Origin: Lachnospiraceae bacterium UBA3332
Lineage (GTDB): Bacteria; Bacillota; Clostridia; Lachnospirales; Lachnospiraceae
DNA length: 17,211 nt
Reading direction: 5' to 3'
NCBI GenBank assembly: GCA_002361095.1
Contig: DERU01000097.1
Coordinates: 1-17,211 of the forward strand
Shown: positions 1 to 7,345 of the stretch, in pieces
How positions within the stretch are numbered: position 1 is the stretch's first letter
How the letters are laid out: each line of letters opens with the position of its first letter
Position numbers and translations under genes: made by a program
Notes under the pieces: model-generated
The model's input: the letters and a program-made list of their open reading frames with translations, nothing else
Told to the model about the DNA's origin: nothing
Databases searched by the model: none

Positions 1-318
1 CAGACGAAAGGGAACAGGTGAGGAAAGTCCGGGCTTCACGGGGCAGGATGCCGGATAACGTCCGGTGGAGGCGACTCCAAGGATAGTGCAACAGAAATAT
101 ACCGCCAGGCCATCCGGTCTGGTAAGGGTGGAAGGGCAGTGTAAGGGACTACCGCCCGCCCGGTAACGGGCGGGGCATATGTAAACCCCATCCGAAGCAA
201 GACCGAACAAAGAGCGAAAGGCCGGCCCGGCCTGCTTTTTGGTGGGTCGCTTGACCCTGCCGGCGACGGCAGGGCTAGATAGATGACCGCTCACGACAGA
301 ACCCGGCTTATCGTTTTG
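1..318 (+). ncRNA. rnpB: RNase P RNA, class A (5' end truncated)
   Basis: Catalytic RNA of ribonuclease P, which removes the 5' leader of pre-tRNAs. The conserved 5' core gaggaaagtccgggc starts near position 20. The conserved 3' core acagaacccggctta lies at about 296-310, preceded by agatgaccgctcacg; together these form the P4 pseudoknot region. Between them are the ggtaagggtggaa block (120-133) and a GGTGG loop near 240-244, fitting the tRNA CCA-binding L15. A GC-rich hairpin with arms ccctgcc/ggcaggg follows (about 255-274). The 5' strand of helix P1 lies before the window, so the gene is incomplete. The 3' end near 318 is an estimate because the P1 partner is not visible. The gene is not protein coding although an open frame starts inside it at 283. 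Confidence 0.95.
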
Positions 319-336
319 CTTACCATGAAAGACCCG

Positions 337-401
337 ACCGGCGCATGCCGGTTTGCGGTCATAAAGGAGGCAGGTCAACCAATGGCCGGCCTCCTTTATG
401 A
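337..401 (+). terminator. Hairpins downstream of rnpB, possible terminator
   Basis: A GC-rich 6-bp palindrome (arms 337-342 and 347-352, 4-nt loop) follows the RNase P RNA. It is followed by a perfect 13-bp inverted repeat (arms 359-371 and 389-401, 17-nt loop). Neither is followed by a long T run; after the second comes only TATT. They may end rnpB transcription or stabilise its precursor. The left arm of the second hairpin carries an AAAGGAGG sequence with an ATG in the loop (382-384). The short frame it opens, to 570, does not look like a protein. Confidence 0.45.
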
Positions 402-436
402 TATTACGACACGCAGGCCTGCCGCTGCCGCTTGGC

Positions 437-555
437 CTGTCAGATTAGACAGCTTCAACCGGAAAGCCTGCAGCGGCCATACGCGCTCCTGTCCGCCGTT
501 TGGAGACCGGCCGTGCCCGCATCTGCCGCCCTGGGCTTTCCGGATGAAGCGGTCT
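437..555 (+). other. Long imperfect hairpin, possible structured RNA or palindromic repeat
   Basis: Positions 447-468 pair with 534-555 in 20 of 22 positions; the exceptions are one A/A and one A/G mismatch. The stem continues inward through U/G (469-533) and G/U (470-532) wobbles. Inside, 473-478 can pair with 509-514 including a G/U, and 486-489 with 502-505. The wobbles work only if the plus strand is the RNA. A short hairpin 437-441/448-452 competes for the outer strand. No known RNA family was recognised. It lies between rnpB and the promoter at 599-627, in a gene-free stretch. It could instead be a dispersed palindromic element. Confidence 0.5.
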
Positions 556-598
556 TCGCCTTGTTCCTAAAAAGAAAATGAATTTTCCTTTGTCACGG

Positions 599-627
599 TT
601 GACATTCGCCGGATTTTGGCGCAAAAT
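599..627 (+). promoter_or_regulatory. Probable promoter of the zinc operon
   Basis: A perfect TTGACA (599-604), a 17-nt spacer and CAAATT-like CAAAAT (622-627, 4 of 6 matches to TATAAT) precede the first GTPase gene by about 75 nt. It is the best sigma-A-type promoter in the 319-703 gap. Assigned by eye, not tested. Confidence 0.5.
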
Positions 628-640
628 AATTAGATGATTT
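624..640. promoter_or_regulatory. Dyad over the -10 region, candidate metalloregulator operator
   Basis: The 17-bp sequence has half-sites AAATxAT and ATxATTT, symmetric about position 632. AT-rich dyads of this shape resemble Fur/Zur-type boxes, and the position would block RNA polymerase. The match to the Bacillus Zur consensus is only partial, so this is a suggestion driven mainly by the zinc genes downstream. Confidence 0.25.
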
Positions 641-703
641 AACAAAAAGCGGCAGTGATTTTGGCGTCCTGCCGTTCATAAAAAGAGAAACGGAGGCAGA
701 ATC

Positions 704-1924
704 ATGACCAAAATAGATATTGTGTCCGGTTTTTTGGGAGCCGGAAAGACCACTTTAATTCGAAAACTGTTAAAAGACGCACTGGCGGGAAGCCAGGTGG
801 TTTTGATTGAGAATGAATTTGGGGAGATCGGCATTGACGGCGGTTTTTTAAAGGATTCCGGTATTGAGATCCGGGAAATGAATTCGGGCTGTATTTGCTG
901 TTCCCTCGTGGGAGATTTTGGCACTTCCCTCAGGGAAGTGCTGGATACCTACCATCCGGAGCGGATTCTGATTGAGCCGTCCGGGGTGGGAAAGCTTTCG
1001 GATGTCATGAAAGCGGTGCAGAATGCCGGATTGGGCACGCAGGTGGTATTAAACAGCGCCGTGGCGGTGGTGGACGCCTCCAAATGTAAGATGTATATCA
1101 AAAACTTTGGGGAGTTTTTTATCAATCAGATTGCGCATGCGGGTACCGTTATTTTGAGCCGCACGGACGTGGCTCCGGCGGAGAAGGTACAGACGGCGGT
1201 GGAACTGATCCGGGAACACAATCCGAAAGCGAGGATTATCACCACGCCGATTGCGCAGCTGGACGGCAGGGACATATTGGAGACGATTGAGGGCGCAAAA
1301 GACCTGGAGGCGGAATTGATGGAGCAGGTCAGAAAGCTGCATGAGGGGCATCACCACGATCAGGAAGGACACGGACACTGCCACCATGAGGGGGAAGGGC
1401 ACGGGCATTGTCAAGGCCATGAAGAAGAGCATGGGCACTGCTGCCACCATGAGGAGGAAGGGCACGGACACTGTCACCATGATGAGGAGGAACACGGACA
1501 CTGCCACCATGACGGGGAAGGGCACGGGCACTGCCGCCATGAGGAGGAGGAACAGGGGCATTGTCACCACCATGGGGAGGAGCACGGACATTGCCATCAC
1601 CAGGAAGGACATGGGGAGGAGTCCCATGATCATCACCATCATGCGGATGAGGTGTTTACGAGCTGGGGCTTTGAGACGCCTGCGCTTTATACAAAGGAAA
1701 AAATAGAAGCATGTCTGCAGGCTTTGGAGAACGAGGCGGCATATGGGCTGGTACTGCGCGCAAAGGGCATGGTCGCGGCCGGGGACAAATCCTGGATATA
1801 TTTTGATTACGTGCCTGGGGAAAGCGATGTGCGGGAAGGAAAGCCGGATGTGACAGGAAAGATTTGCGTGATCGGATCCAAGCTGCAGGAAAATGCGCTT
1901 GCGGAATTGTTCGGGAGTAAATAA
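704..1924 (+). CDS. CobW/G3E-family GTPase with His/Cys-rich metal-binding insert
   Basis: A 406-residue P-loop GTPase of the CobW (COG0523) group, whose members act as metal chaperones or insertases; zinc is the likely metal here. Walker A GFLGAGKTT is at residues 9-17 and the CxCC metal motif at C63-C65-C66. EPSG is at 91-94, and SRTD at 152-155 stands where NKxD is usual. Residues 213-313 are almost entirely His, Glu, Gly and Cys, in about eight GHC-containing modules. A CobW C-terminal domain follows (about 320-400). The start is set by GGAGG 7 nt upstream of ATG 704. It is the first gene of a plus-strand run ending in znuACB and a ZIP transporter, which supports a zinc role. The long minus-strand open frame opposite the His region is an artefact of its composition. 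Confidence 0.9.
   Translation: MTKIDIVSGFLGAGKTTLIRKLLKDALAGSQVVLIENEFGEIGIDGGFLKDSGIEIREMNSGCICCSLVGDFGTSLREVLDTYHPERILIEPSGVGKLSDVMKAVQNAGLGTQVVLNSAVAVVDASKCKMYIKNFGEFFINQIAHAGTVILSRTDVAPAEKVQTAVELIREHNPKARIITTPIAQLDGRDILETIEGAKDLEAELMEQVRKLHEGHHHDQEGHGHCHHEGEGHGHCQGHEEEHGHCCHHEEEGHGHCHHDEEEHGHCHHDGEGHGHCRHEEEEQGHCHHHGEEHGHCHHQEGHGEESHDHHHHADEVFTSWGFETPALYTKEKIEACLQALENEAAYGLVLRAKGMVAAGDKSWIYFDYVPGESDVREGKPDVTGKICVIGSKLQENALAELFGSK
1340..1642 (+). repeat. In-frame tandem repeat encoding His/Cys/Glu modules
   Basis: Degenerate repeats of about 27-33 bp, each with a GGGCACGGRCAYTG-like core, encode modules of the form GHGHCHHEEE. About eight modules with nine cysteines and dozens of histidines can be counted. 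The modules vary at third positions and in length, so this is a diverged repeat tract inside the GTPase gene, likely prone to copy-number change. Confidence 0.85.
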
Positions 1925-1951
1925 GGGTTTACGAAAACTTTATTTTTCGGT

Positions 1952-1989
1952 TCCGGAATTTGCGGCGCTGCGCGTCCCGAAATTCCGGA
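1952..1989 (+). other. Intercistronic hairpin before the second GTPase gene
   Basis: A perfect 10-bp inverted repeat (arms 1952-1961 and 1980-1989, 18-nt loop) lies between the first two operon genes. No T run follows, so it is more likely an mRNA stability or translation element than a terminator. The right arm overlaps a GGAGGA sequence (1987-1992). Confidence 0.5.
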
Positions 1990-2028
1990 GGATTAGGATG
2001 CCGCTTGCGCGGCGGAATGAGAGGAAAA

Positions 2029-2958
2029 ATGAAACCGGTATATATCATCAACGGATTTTTGGAAAGCGGGAAAACGGAGTTTATCAATTTTACACTGGAT
2101 CAGCCGTATTTCCAGATATCCGGAAAAACGCTGCTTTTGCTCTGTGAGGAAGGAGAAACGGAGTATGATCCGGATGTCTTAAAACGCAGCGGTACGGTTG
2201 TGGAAGTGATTGAAAAGGAAGAGGATTTTACAGTGGAAAAGATGACGGCCCTGGAGAAAAAACACAAGCCGGAGCGTATTGTCATTGAGTACAACGGCAT
2301 GTGGAAATTCCGGGATCTGCGTCTGCCCTGGCACTGGCAGGTAGAGCAGCAGATTACCACGATCGACGCTTCCACTTTTCCCATGTATTTTAATAATATG
2401 AAATCCATGGTTTCCGATATGCTGCGCAAGTCCGAAATGATCATTTTTAACCGATGCGACGGTATTGCGGATTTGAACGTATATAAAAGGAATGTAAAAG
2501 CCCTCAACCAGTCTGCAGACATCGTATTTGAGGATCAAAACGGAGAGATCGACGAGATTATGGAAGAGGATCTTCCCTACGATTTGAACAAGGAGCCGAT
2601 TGTGCTGACGGATGAGACTTACGGGATTTGGTATCTGGACAGTCTGGATCATCCGGAGCGTTATGAGGGAAAGACCATATCCTTCGTGGCCATGGTGATG
2701 AAGCCGGAAGGGTTTCCGGAAGGGTATTTTGTCCCGGGGCGTCTGGCAATGACGTGCTGTGCGGAGGATATGACCTTTCTTGGTTTTGTCTGCGTATATG
2801 ACGGGATTGGTATATACAAAGAAAAGGACTGGGTAAAAGTGACTGCAGAGTTTAAGCGGGAATATTTTGCCGATTATGAAGGGGAAGGCCCGGTTTTGCA
2901 TGCCGCTTTGGTGACAAAAGCCAGGCGGCCCAAAGAACCGGTGATCAGTTTCTCATAA
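2029..2958 (+). CDS. CobW-like P-loop protein fused to a DUF1980-like C-terminal domain
   Basis: About 309 residues from ATG 2029, which follows a GAGAGGA site. In-frame upstream starts at 1960 and 2017 would add a low-complexity extension lacking similarity to the family. The N-terminal half is CobW/G3E-like: Walker A GFLESGKT at residues 9-16 and NRCD near 140-143 as the NKxD motif. It lacks the CxCC motif, and EYNG replaces EPSG. The last third (about 212-295) resembles the C-terminal domain of DUF1980/TIGR03943 proteins (Bacillus YcgQ type): GFPEGYFVPGRLAMTCCAED, then a YDG and a DWVKV segment. The paired cysteines in MTCC are candidate metal ligands. A role in zinc trafficking with the preceding GTPase is inferred from the domains and neighbours. 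Confidence 0.8.
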   Translation: MKPVYIINGFLESGKTEFINFTLDQPYFQISGKTLLLLCEEGETEYDPDVLKRSGTVVEVIEKEEDFTVEKMTALEKKHKPERIVIEYNGMWKFRDLRLPWHWQVEQQITTIDASTFPMYFNNMKSMVSDMLRKSEMIIFNRCDGIADLNVYKRNVKALNQSADIVFEDQNGEIDEIMEEDLPYDLNKEPIVLTDETYGIWYLDSLDHPERYEGKTISFVAMVMKPEGFPEGYFVPGRLAMTCCAEDMTFLGFVCVYDGIGIYKEKDWVKVTAEFKREYFADYEGEGPVLHAALVTKARRPKEPVISFS

Positions 2959-2991
2959 ATTTCGCTTTGTCGGCATATAGGGGGGACAGGT

Positions 2992-3759
2992 TTGGCGGCG
3001 GAATCGGAAAAAGAACTGCAGCAGTTAAAAAAGCGTTTTGCGGAACTGGCAGACAGATCCTGGAGACAGAATCTGTTTGTTTTTACCGGATTTTTGTCTC
3101 CGGCCGAACAGGATGCGCTTTGGGAGGTGCAGGGCAGGACGGGCGTGCATGTTTGTCTGGAAGGCGGTATGGAACATGCCGAAAGGCAAATGGCGCGGTT
3201 TGGAAGTCCGGAGCAGCTGGGGTATGCGGAGCCGTTTCCGGTTGTCTGCCTGCGGGTGGAACCGCTGCAGGAGAAATTTGCGGATGATTTTACACACCGG
3301 GATTTTCTGGGGGCTGTCATGAATCTGGGAATCGACAGGAGCACGGTGGGGGATATTGTGACGGATCAAAAGGCCGCGTTCCTTTTCTGTACGGAGACGA
3401 TGGCGCCCTATTTGGAAGAGAACCTGACCCGGGTACGGCATACGGACATGCGCTGCCGGAGGGTGGACGGGACGCAGGGACTTCCGAAAAGGGAACTTGC
3501 ACCCAAAGAGGAAAATGTGGCGAGTCTGCGTAGCGACGGGATTGTGGCGGCAGTGTGGAACCTGTCCCGCAGCCAGAGCCAGGCTCTTTTTAAGCAAAAG
3601 AAAATTTATGTCAACGGCAGACAGCAGGAAAGCGGAAGTGACCCGCTCAAAGACGGGGATGTGGTGTCTGTCAGGGGGTACGGGAAATTTATTTTCCGGG
3701 GAGAGAGGCGCACCACCAAAAAGGGAAAGCTGGTGGTAGGCTTTGACCTGTTTGTGTGA
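2992..3759 (+). CDS. YlmH-like S4-domain RNA-binding protein
   Basis: A 255-residue protein starting at TTG 2992 behind an AGGGGGGAC ribosome binding site; no better ATG exists nearby. The C-terminal S4 domain (about residues 178-245) is clear: SRSQSQALFKQKKIYVNGR, then LKDGDVVSVRGYGKFIF and a basic tail. The N-terminal 170 residues match the YlmH layout, including the FLSPAEQ segment and the ...DILG-like VGDIV stretch before the S4 domain. YlmH proteins bind RNA/ribosomes and have been linked to ribosome-associated quality control and, in other bacteria, to the division gene cluster. Here the gene lies 33 nt after the GTPase-DUF1980 gene and 12 nt before a membrane-protein gene, inside a zinc operon, which is an unusual address. 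Confidence 0.8.
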   Translation: MAAESEKELQQLKKRFAELADRSWRQNLFVFTGFLSPAEQDALWEVQGRTGVHVCLEGGMEHAERQMARFGSPEQLGYAEPFPVVCLRVEPLQEKFADDFTHRDFLGAVMNLGIDRSTVGDIVTDQKAAFLFCTETMAPYLEENLTRVRHTDMRCRRVDGTQGLPKRELAPKEENVASLRSDGIVAAVWNLSRSQSQALFKQKKIYVNGRQQESGSDPLKDGDVVSVRGYGKFIFRGERRTTKKGKLVVGFDLFV

Positions 3760-3771
3760 TAAGAGGGGGAT

Positions 3772-4737
3772 ATGTCTGTGTTTTTGGGTTATACGTGGAT
3801 GCAATGGCTGTTTTTCTTTTTCTTTTACTGCTTTTTTGGCTGGTGCTTTGAGAGTACCTATGTCTCCCTCAAAACGAAAAAGCTGGTGAACAGGGGATTT
3901 ATCCGGGGGCCGTTTCTGCCTTTATACGGATGTGGGGCATTGATGATGCTGATCGTATCAAGGCCGTTTCAGGACAGTTTGGTTTTGACGTACCTGGCGG
4001 GCTGTGTGGGCGCGACTGTGCTGGAATACGTGACCGGCGTTACGATGGAGGCTCTTTTCAAGGTACGGTATTGGGACTATTCCGACAGCCGTTTTAACTT
4101 TCAGGGACATATCAGTTTGGGATCCAGCCTGGCCTGGGGAGGTTTGACGATTTTAATGACCCGCCTGGTACACACAAGGGTGGAGCAGGCCGCATTTTTA
4201 CTGCCGGAATGGCTCATGACTACGGTAACAATGTTTGTCACGGTTTATTTCGTGGCGGATTTTACGCTTTCCTTTAGGGCGGCGCTGGATTTGCGCGATC
4301 TGTTGGCGAAAATGGAGAAGGCGCGCCAGGAACTGGAACGGATGCAGAAACGCTTGGATGTGATTCTCGCGTTAAGCGGGGAAGAAAAAGAAAACCGCAG
4401 GAAAGAACGGGAAGAGGAACGCGGGGATGCAAAGGGATATATTGCGCTGCGCAAGGAGGAACTGATTGCGGTTATTGAGGGACAGTTTGCTAAAATTAAG
4501 GAAGCCTTGCCTACATCGGAATTTTTCATGGGAATGCGGGAGGAACTTTTGGATTTGCGCGGGCGATTTACGGAAAATATCGGAAAGCGGGAAATTACGC
4601 AGTTTATGGGAGATTTTATCAAACGGAGTATGCTCCGGGGAAACCCTATGATGGTTTCCAGGCGGTTTGCGGATGTGCTGGAGGAATTGAAGCAGTCGGC
4701 ACAGACGTATAGGAAGAAGAAAAAGGATGAAGAATAA
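3772..4737 (+). CDS. CmpB-family (ABC_trans_CmpB-like) membrane protein with coiled-coil tail
   Basis: A 321-residue protein behind AGAGGGGG. The first ~175 residues hold about five hydrophobic segments and the family hallmarks FGWCFE, a RGFIRGPFLPLYG segment, EYVTG and YWDYS. This is the family named 'putative ABC-transporter type IV' (PF06541), whose function is not established. Residues from about 178 to the end are soluble, highly charged and helical (DLLAKMEKARQELERMQKRL and onward), so a cytoplasmic coiled coil is likely. The last 11 nt overlap znuA, which suggests translational coupling with zinc uptake. A shorter protein of the same family is encoded at 11547-11972. Confidence 0.75.
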   Translation: MSVFLGYTWMQWLFFFFFYCFFGWCFESTYVSLKTKKLVNRGFIRGPFLPLYGCGALMMLIVSRPFQDSLVLTYLAGCVGATVLEYVTGVTMEALFKVRYWDYSDSRFNFQGHISLGSSLAWGGLTILMTRLVHTRVEQAAFLLPEWLMTTVTMFVTVYFVADFTLSFRAALDLRDLLAKMEKARQELERMQKRLDVILALSGEEKENRRKEREEERGDAKGYIALRKEELIAVIEGQFAKIKEALPTSEFFMGMREELLDLRGRFTENIGKREITQFMGDFIKRSMLRGNPMMVSRRFADVLEELKQSAQTYRKKKKDEE

Positions 4738-5731
4738 GAGTGGAACTTTACCGGTATTTTTGCTGGCTGTTTTGTCAGGGGTTCTCCTGTCCGGCTGCGG
4801 ATGGCGGGCGGACATGGCGAAACGGCAGGATCCGCAAAAGCTCCGGATTGTGACGACGGTGTTTCCCCCGTATGATTTTGCCAGGCAAATCGGGGGCGAT
4901 GCCGCAGAGACCGTACTGCTTTTGAAGCCCGGAATGGAAAGTCATTCCTATGAACCGACCCCCGCGGATATCGTGACCATTATGAACAGCGATATTTTTC
5001 TGTACGCCGGAGGCGAATCGGATGTCTGGGTGGAAGAACTGCTTAAAGGAACGGGCGGGGGAGTGGAAAGCCATGCGCTGTTGGATTGGGTGGATCCCCT
5101 GGAGGAAGAAACCGTGGCCGGTATGCAGGTGAAAGGGCATGACCATGGACAGGAGGAGGGGACAGAGGCGCACGCGGTTCATCTGGAAGGCAAAGAGTAT
5201 GATGAACATGTGTGGACATCCCCGCAAAACGCCATGGTGATTGTGGAGAAGCTTTGCGGTGTAATGTGCCAAAAAGACCGGAAGCATGCGGAACTATTTG
5301 CCCAAAATGCAGCCGCCTATACGAAAAAGCTTACGGAATTGGATGCGGCATTTCGGGAGGTGACCCGACAGGAAAATCCAAAGCCCCTGGTTTTTGGGGA
5401 CCGGTTTCCGCTGCTTTATTTTGTCAGAACCTATGGATTGGAGTATTATGCGGCTTTTCCGGGCTGCAGCATGGAGACGGAGCCAAGCGCGGCCATGGTG
5501 GCTTTTTTGACGGACGAGGTAAAAAAGGAAGGGATTCCGGTGGTTTTTTATTTGGAGATGTCCAACGGAAAAGTAGCGGAAGCCATCGCGGAGGCGGCGG
5601 GCGCCAGGACGGCGGTGTTTTATTCCGGCCATTCCATCACCGCAAAGGATTTGGAGGCGGGGGAGGACTATTTGTCGCTCATGTACCGGAATGTGGAGAC
5701 ACTCCGAGAGTTTTACGCAAAAGAAGGGTAG
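4727..5731 (+). CDS. znuA: Zinc ABC transporter substrate-binding lipoprotein
   Basis: A 334-residue cluster-9 (ZnuA/AdcA-type) binding protein that captures zinc, possibly manganese, outside the membrane for ZnuBC. It has a signal peptide with lipobox LSGC and C24 as the lipidated residue. Metal ligands visible are H73 (MESHSYEPTPAD) and H161 (YDEHVW), with E277 as a candidate acidic ligand. A short His/acid-rich loop (GHDHGQEEGTEAH, 137-149) lies before H161, as in zinc-type members. The third canonical His appears as G224 in the FGDRFPLLY segment. ATG 4727 lies inside the end of the preceding gene, with AGGAAG upstream. The stop is 7 nt before znuC. Confidence 0.92.
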   Translation: MKNKSGTLPVFLLAVLSGVLLSGCGWRADMAKRQDPQKLRIVTTVFPPYDFARQIGGDAAETVLLLKPGMESHSYEPTPADIVTIMNSDIFLYAGGESDVWVEELLKGTGGGVESHALLDWVDPLEEETVAGMQVKGHDHGQEEGTEAHAVHLEGKEYDEHVWTSPQNAMVIVEKLCGVMCQKDRKHAELFAQNAAAYTKKLTELDAAFREVTRQENPKPLVFGDRFPLLYFVRTYGLEYYAAFPGCSMETEPSAAMVAFLTDEVKKEGIPVVFYLEMSNGKVAEAIAEAAGARTAVFYSGHSITAKDLEAGEDYLSLMYRNVETLREFYAKEG

Positions 5732-5738
5732 CCTGGAT

Positions 5739-6440
5739 ATGGGAACATTATGCTTGGCCTGTGAAAATGTGGCGTTTTCCTATGAAAATCAAACGGTAGT
5801 ATCGGACCTGAACTTTTCCGTGGAGGAAGGGGATTATCTGTGCATCATAGGGGCAAACGGTACGGGAAAATCCACGCTTATGAAGGGAATGCTGGGATTG
5901 AAAAAACCTGCGTCCGGGAGAATTGTACTGGGGGAGTCCATACAACCGGGCCAGATCGGCTATGTTCCCCAGCAGACGCCTGCCCAGAGGGATTTTCCGG
6001 CCCTGGTGGGGGAAGTGGTGCTTTCCGGATGCTTAAGCGGAGGTTTGGGGAAGGGAAGAAAAAGGCGGTTGGCACAGGAAAAATTGGATCTTCTGGGGAT
6101 AGCCGATCTGTGGGGGAAAAGCTTTCGGGAACTGTCCGGCGGGCAGAGGCAGCGGGTACTTCTGGCGCGGGCCTTGTGCGCGGCGCAAAAACTGATTTTG
6201 CTGGATGAACCCGCCACAGGGCTGGATACGGAGGCGGCGGAGGACTTTTACCATTTGCTCCTGCACTTAAACCGGGAACATAATATTACGGTGGTGATGG
6301 TTTCCCATGCGCTGCGGGAGGCGTTTGCGCATGCGGATCACATTTTGTGTCTGTCCCATGACGGGTATTTTTTCGGAAGGACGGAAGAATACCTGGAGAG
6401 CGAGGAGGGACGGCATTTTTATGGGAGGTGCAGGACATGA
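5739..6440 (+). CDS. znuC: Zinc ABC transporter ATP-binding protein
   Basis: The 233-residue ATPase subunit that powers ZnuB. Walker A GANGTGKST is at residues 38-46, the Q-loop in YVPQQT near 78, signature LSGGQRQRV at 132-140, Walker B LILLDEP at 152-158 and the H-loop His at 190. ATG 5739 is preferred over an in-frame ATG at 5691 because the latter would lie inside znuA and add residues before the usual family start; GAAGGG lies about 11 nt upstream. The stop overlaps the znuB start as ATGA. Confidence 0.93.
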   Translation: MGTLCLACENVAFSYENQTVVSDLNFSVEEGDYLCIIGANGTGKSTLMKGMLGLKKPASGRIVLGESIQPGQIGYVPQQTPAQRDFPALVGEVVLSGCLSGGLGKGRKRRLAQEKLDLLGIADLWGKSFRELSGGQRQRVLLARALCAAQKLILLDEPATGLDTEAAEDFYHLLLHLNREHNITVVMVSHALREAFAHADHILCLSHDGYFFGRTEEYLESEEGRHFYGRCRT

Positions 6441-7255
6441 TGCGGTATCTTGGGGAAATGCTGTCTTATCCCTTCATGGTCAGGGCGTTGGCGGCGGGAG
6501 TTTTGCTTTCCCTGTGCGCGGCGCTTTTGGGGGTCAGCCTGGTCTTAAAACGGTTTTCCATGATCGGGGACGGATTGTCCCATGTGGGGTTCGGAGCGCT
6601 GGCGGTGGCTTCGGCCTTGGATCTTGCCCCTTTGGCGGTGGCGGTACCGGTGGTGGTTGCGGCCGCTTTTTTGCTTTTGTGGCTGAGCGCTTCCGGAAAA
6701 ATGAAAGGGGACGCGGCCACGGCGGTATTCTCCACGGGCGCGTTGGCAGTCGGGGTCATGGTGATATCCATGAGTACCGGGATGAACGCGGATTTAAACA
6801 GTTATCTGTTCGGTTCCATTCTCGCCATGTCCGGGAAGGATGTGGCGTTGAGTGTGGTTTTGTCGGTGGCAGTGCTTGTTTTTTACGGGTGCTTTTATGA
6901 CGGGCTTTTTGCCGTTACTTTTGACGAGGGCTTTGCGCGGGCGGCCGGAATCCGGACCGAACGATACCGCTGTCTTTTAGCGGTGCTGACGGCCATAGTA
7001 GTGGTGCTTGGCATGCGCATGATGGGGGCGCTGCTGATTTCCAGCCTGATTGTATTTCCGGCTTTGACCGCCATGCGTTTGTGTAAAAGTTATAAAGGGG
7101 TGCTGGCGGTTTCCGCGTGTTTGGCGGTGACGGGCTTTCTGGCCGGGCTTGGGATTTCCTTTTTTTACGGAACACCGGCAGGGGCCAGCGTGGTGGTGGT
7201 GGATATCCTGATTTTTATCCTTGCGTCGTTTGTGGGATGGTGTAAAAAACGGTAA
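6437..7255 (+). CDS. znuB: Zinc ABC transporter permease
   Basis: A 272-residue ABC-3 family membrane permease with about seven hydrophobic segments. The conserved GDGLSHVGFGA motif lies near residue 44, and LFGSIL and a MMGALLISSLIVFPA segment are also present. It forms the translocation pore of the ZnuABC importer. ATG 6437 has GGGAGGTG at 6 nt and overlaps the znuC stop by 4 nt, pointing to translational coupling; a GTG at 6428 is possible but lies within that ribosome binding site. The protein ends WCKKR. Confidence 0.92.
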   Translation: MMRYLGEMLSYPFMVRALAAGVLLSLCAALLGVSLVLKRFSMIGDGLSHVGFGALAVASALDLAPLAVAVPVVVAAAFLLLWLSASGKMKGDAATAVFSTGALAVGVMVISMSTGMNADLNSYLFGSILAMSGKDVALSVVLSVAVLVFYGCFYDGLFAVTFDEGFARAAGIRTERYRCLLAVLTAIVVVLGMRMMGALLISSLIVFPALTAMRLCKSYKGVLAVSACLAVTGFLAGLGISFFYGTPAGASVVVVDILIFILASFVGWCKKR

Positions 7256-7345
7256 CGGATTTTACGGTCCGACATACAATAAGGCAGTAAGGGGGAACGG
7301 TTTTGTTTGATGCGGATGGTTCCCAAAAAAAATTTGGAGGCAGAA

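Noticed and set aside
283..570. Open frame with an SD-like AAAGGAGG before an internal ATG at 382
   Set aside because: It begins inside the RNase P RNA and its Arg/Pro/Cys-rich sequence follows the palindromic DNA; the SD is inside a hairpin stem.
1049..1642. Long minus-strand open frame opposite the His-rich repeat
   Set aside because: Met/Val/Pro-rich low-complexity product caused by the repeat composition; no ribosome binding site and it lies opposite a clear GTPase gene.
1340..1642. CRISPR-like or non-coding tandem array
   Set aside because: Repeats are in frame, lack unique spacers and encode a coherent His/Cys protein segment.
2179..2901. 240-codon minus-strand open frame inside the GTPase-DUF1980 gene
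   Set aside because: Antisense shadow of a gene with clear motifs; its translation resembles no family.
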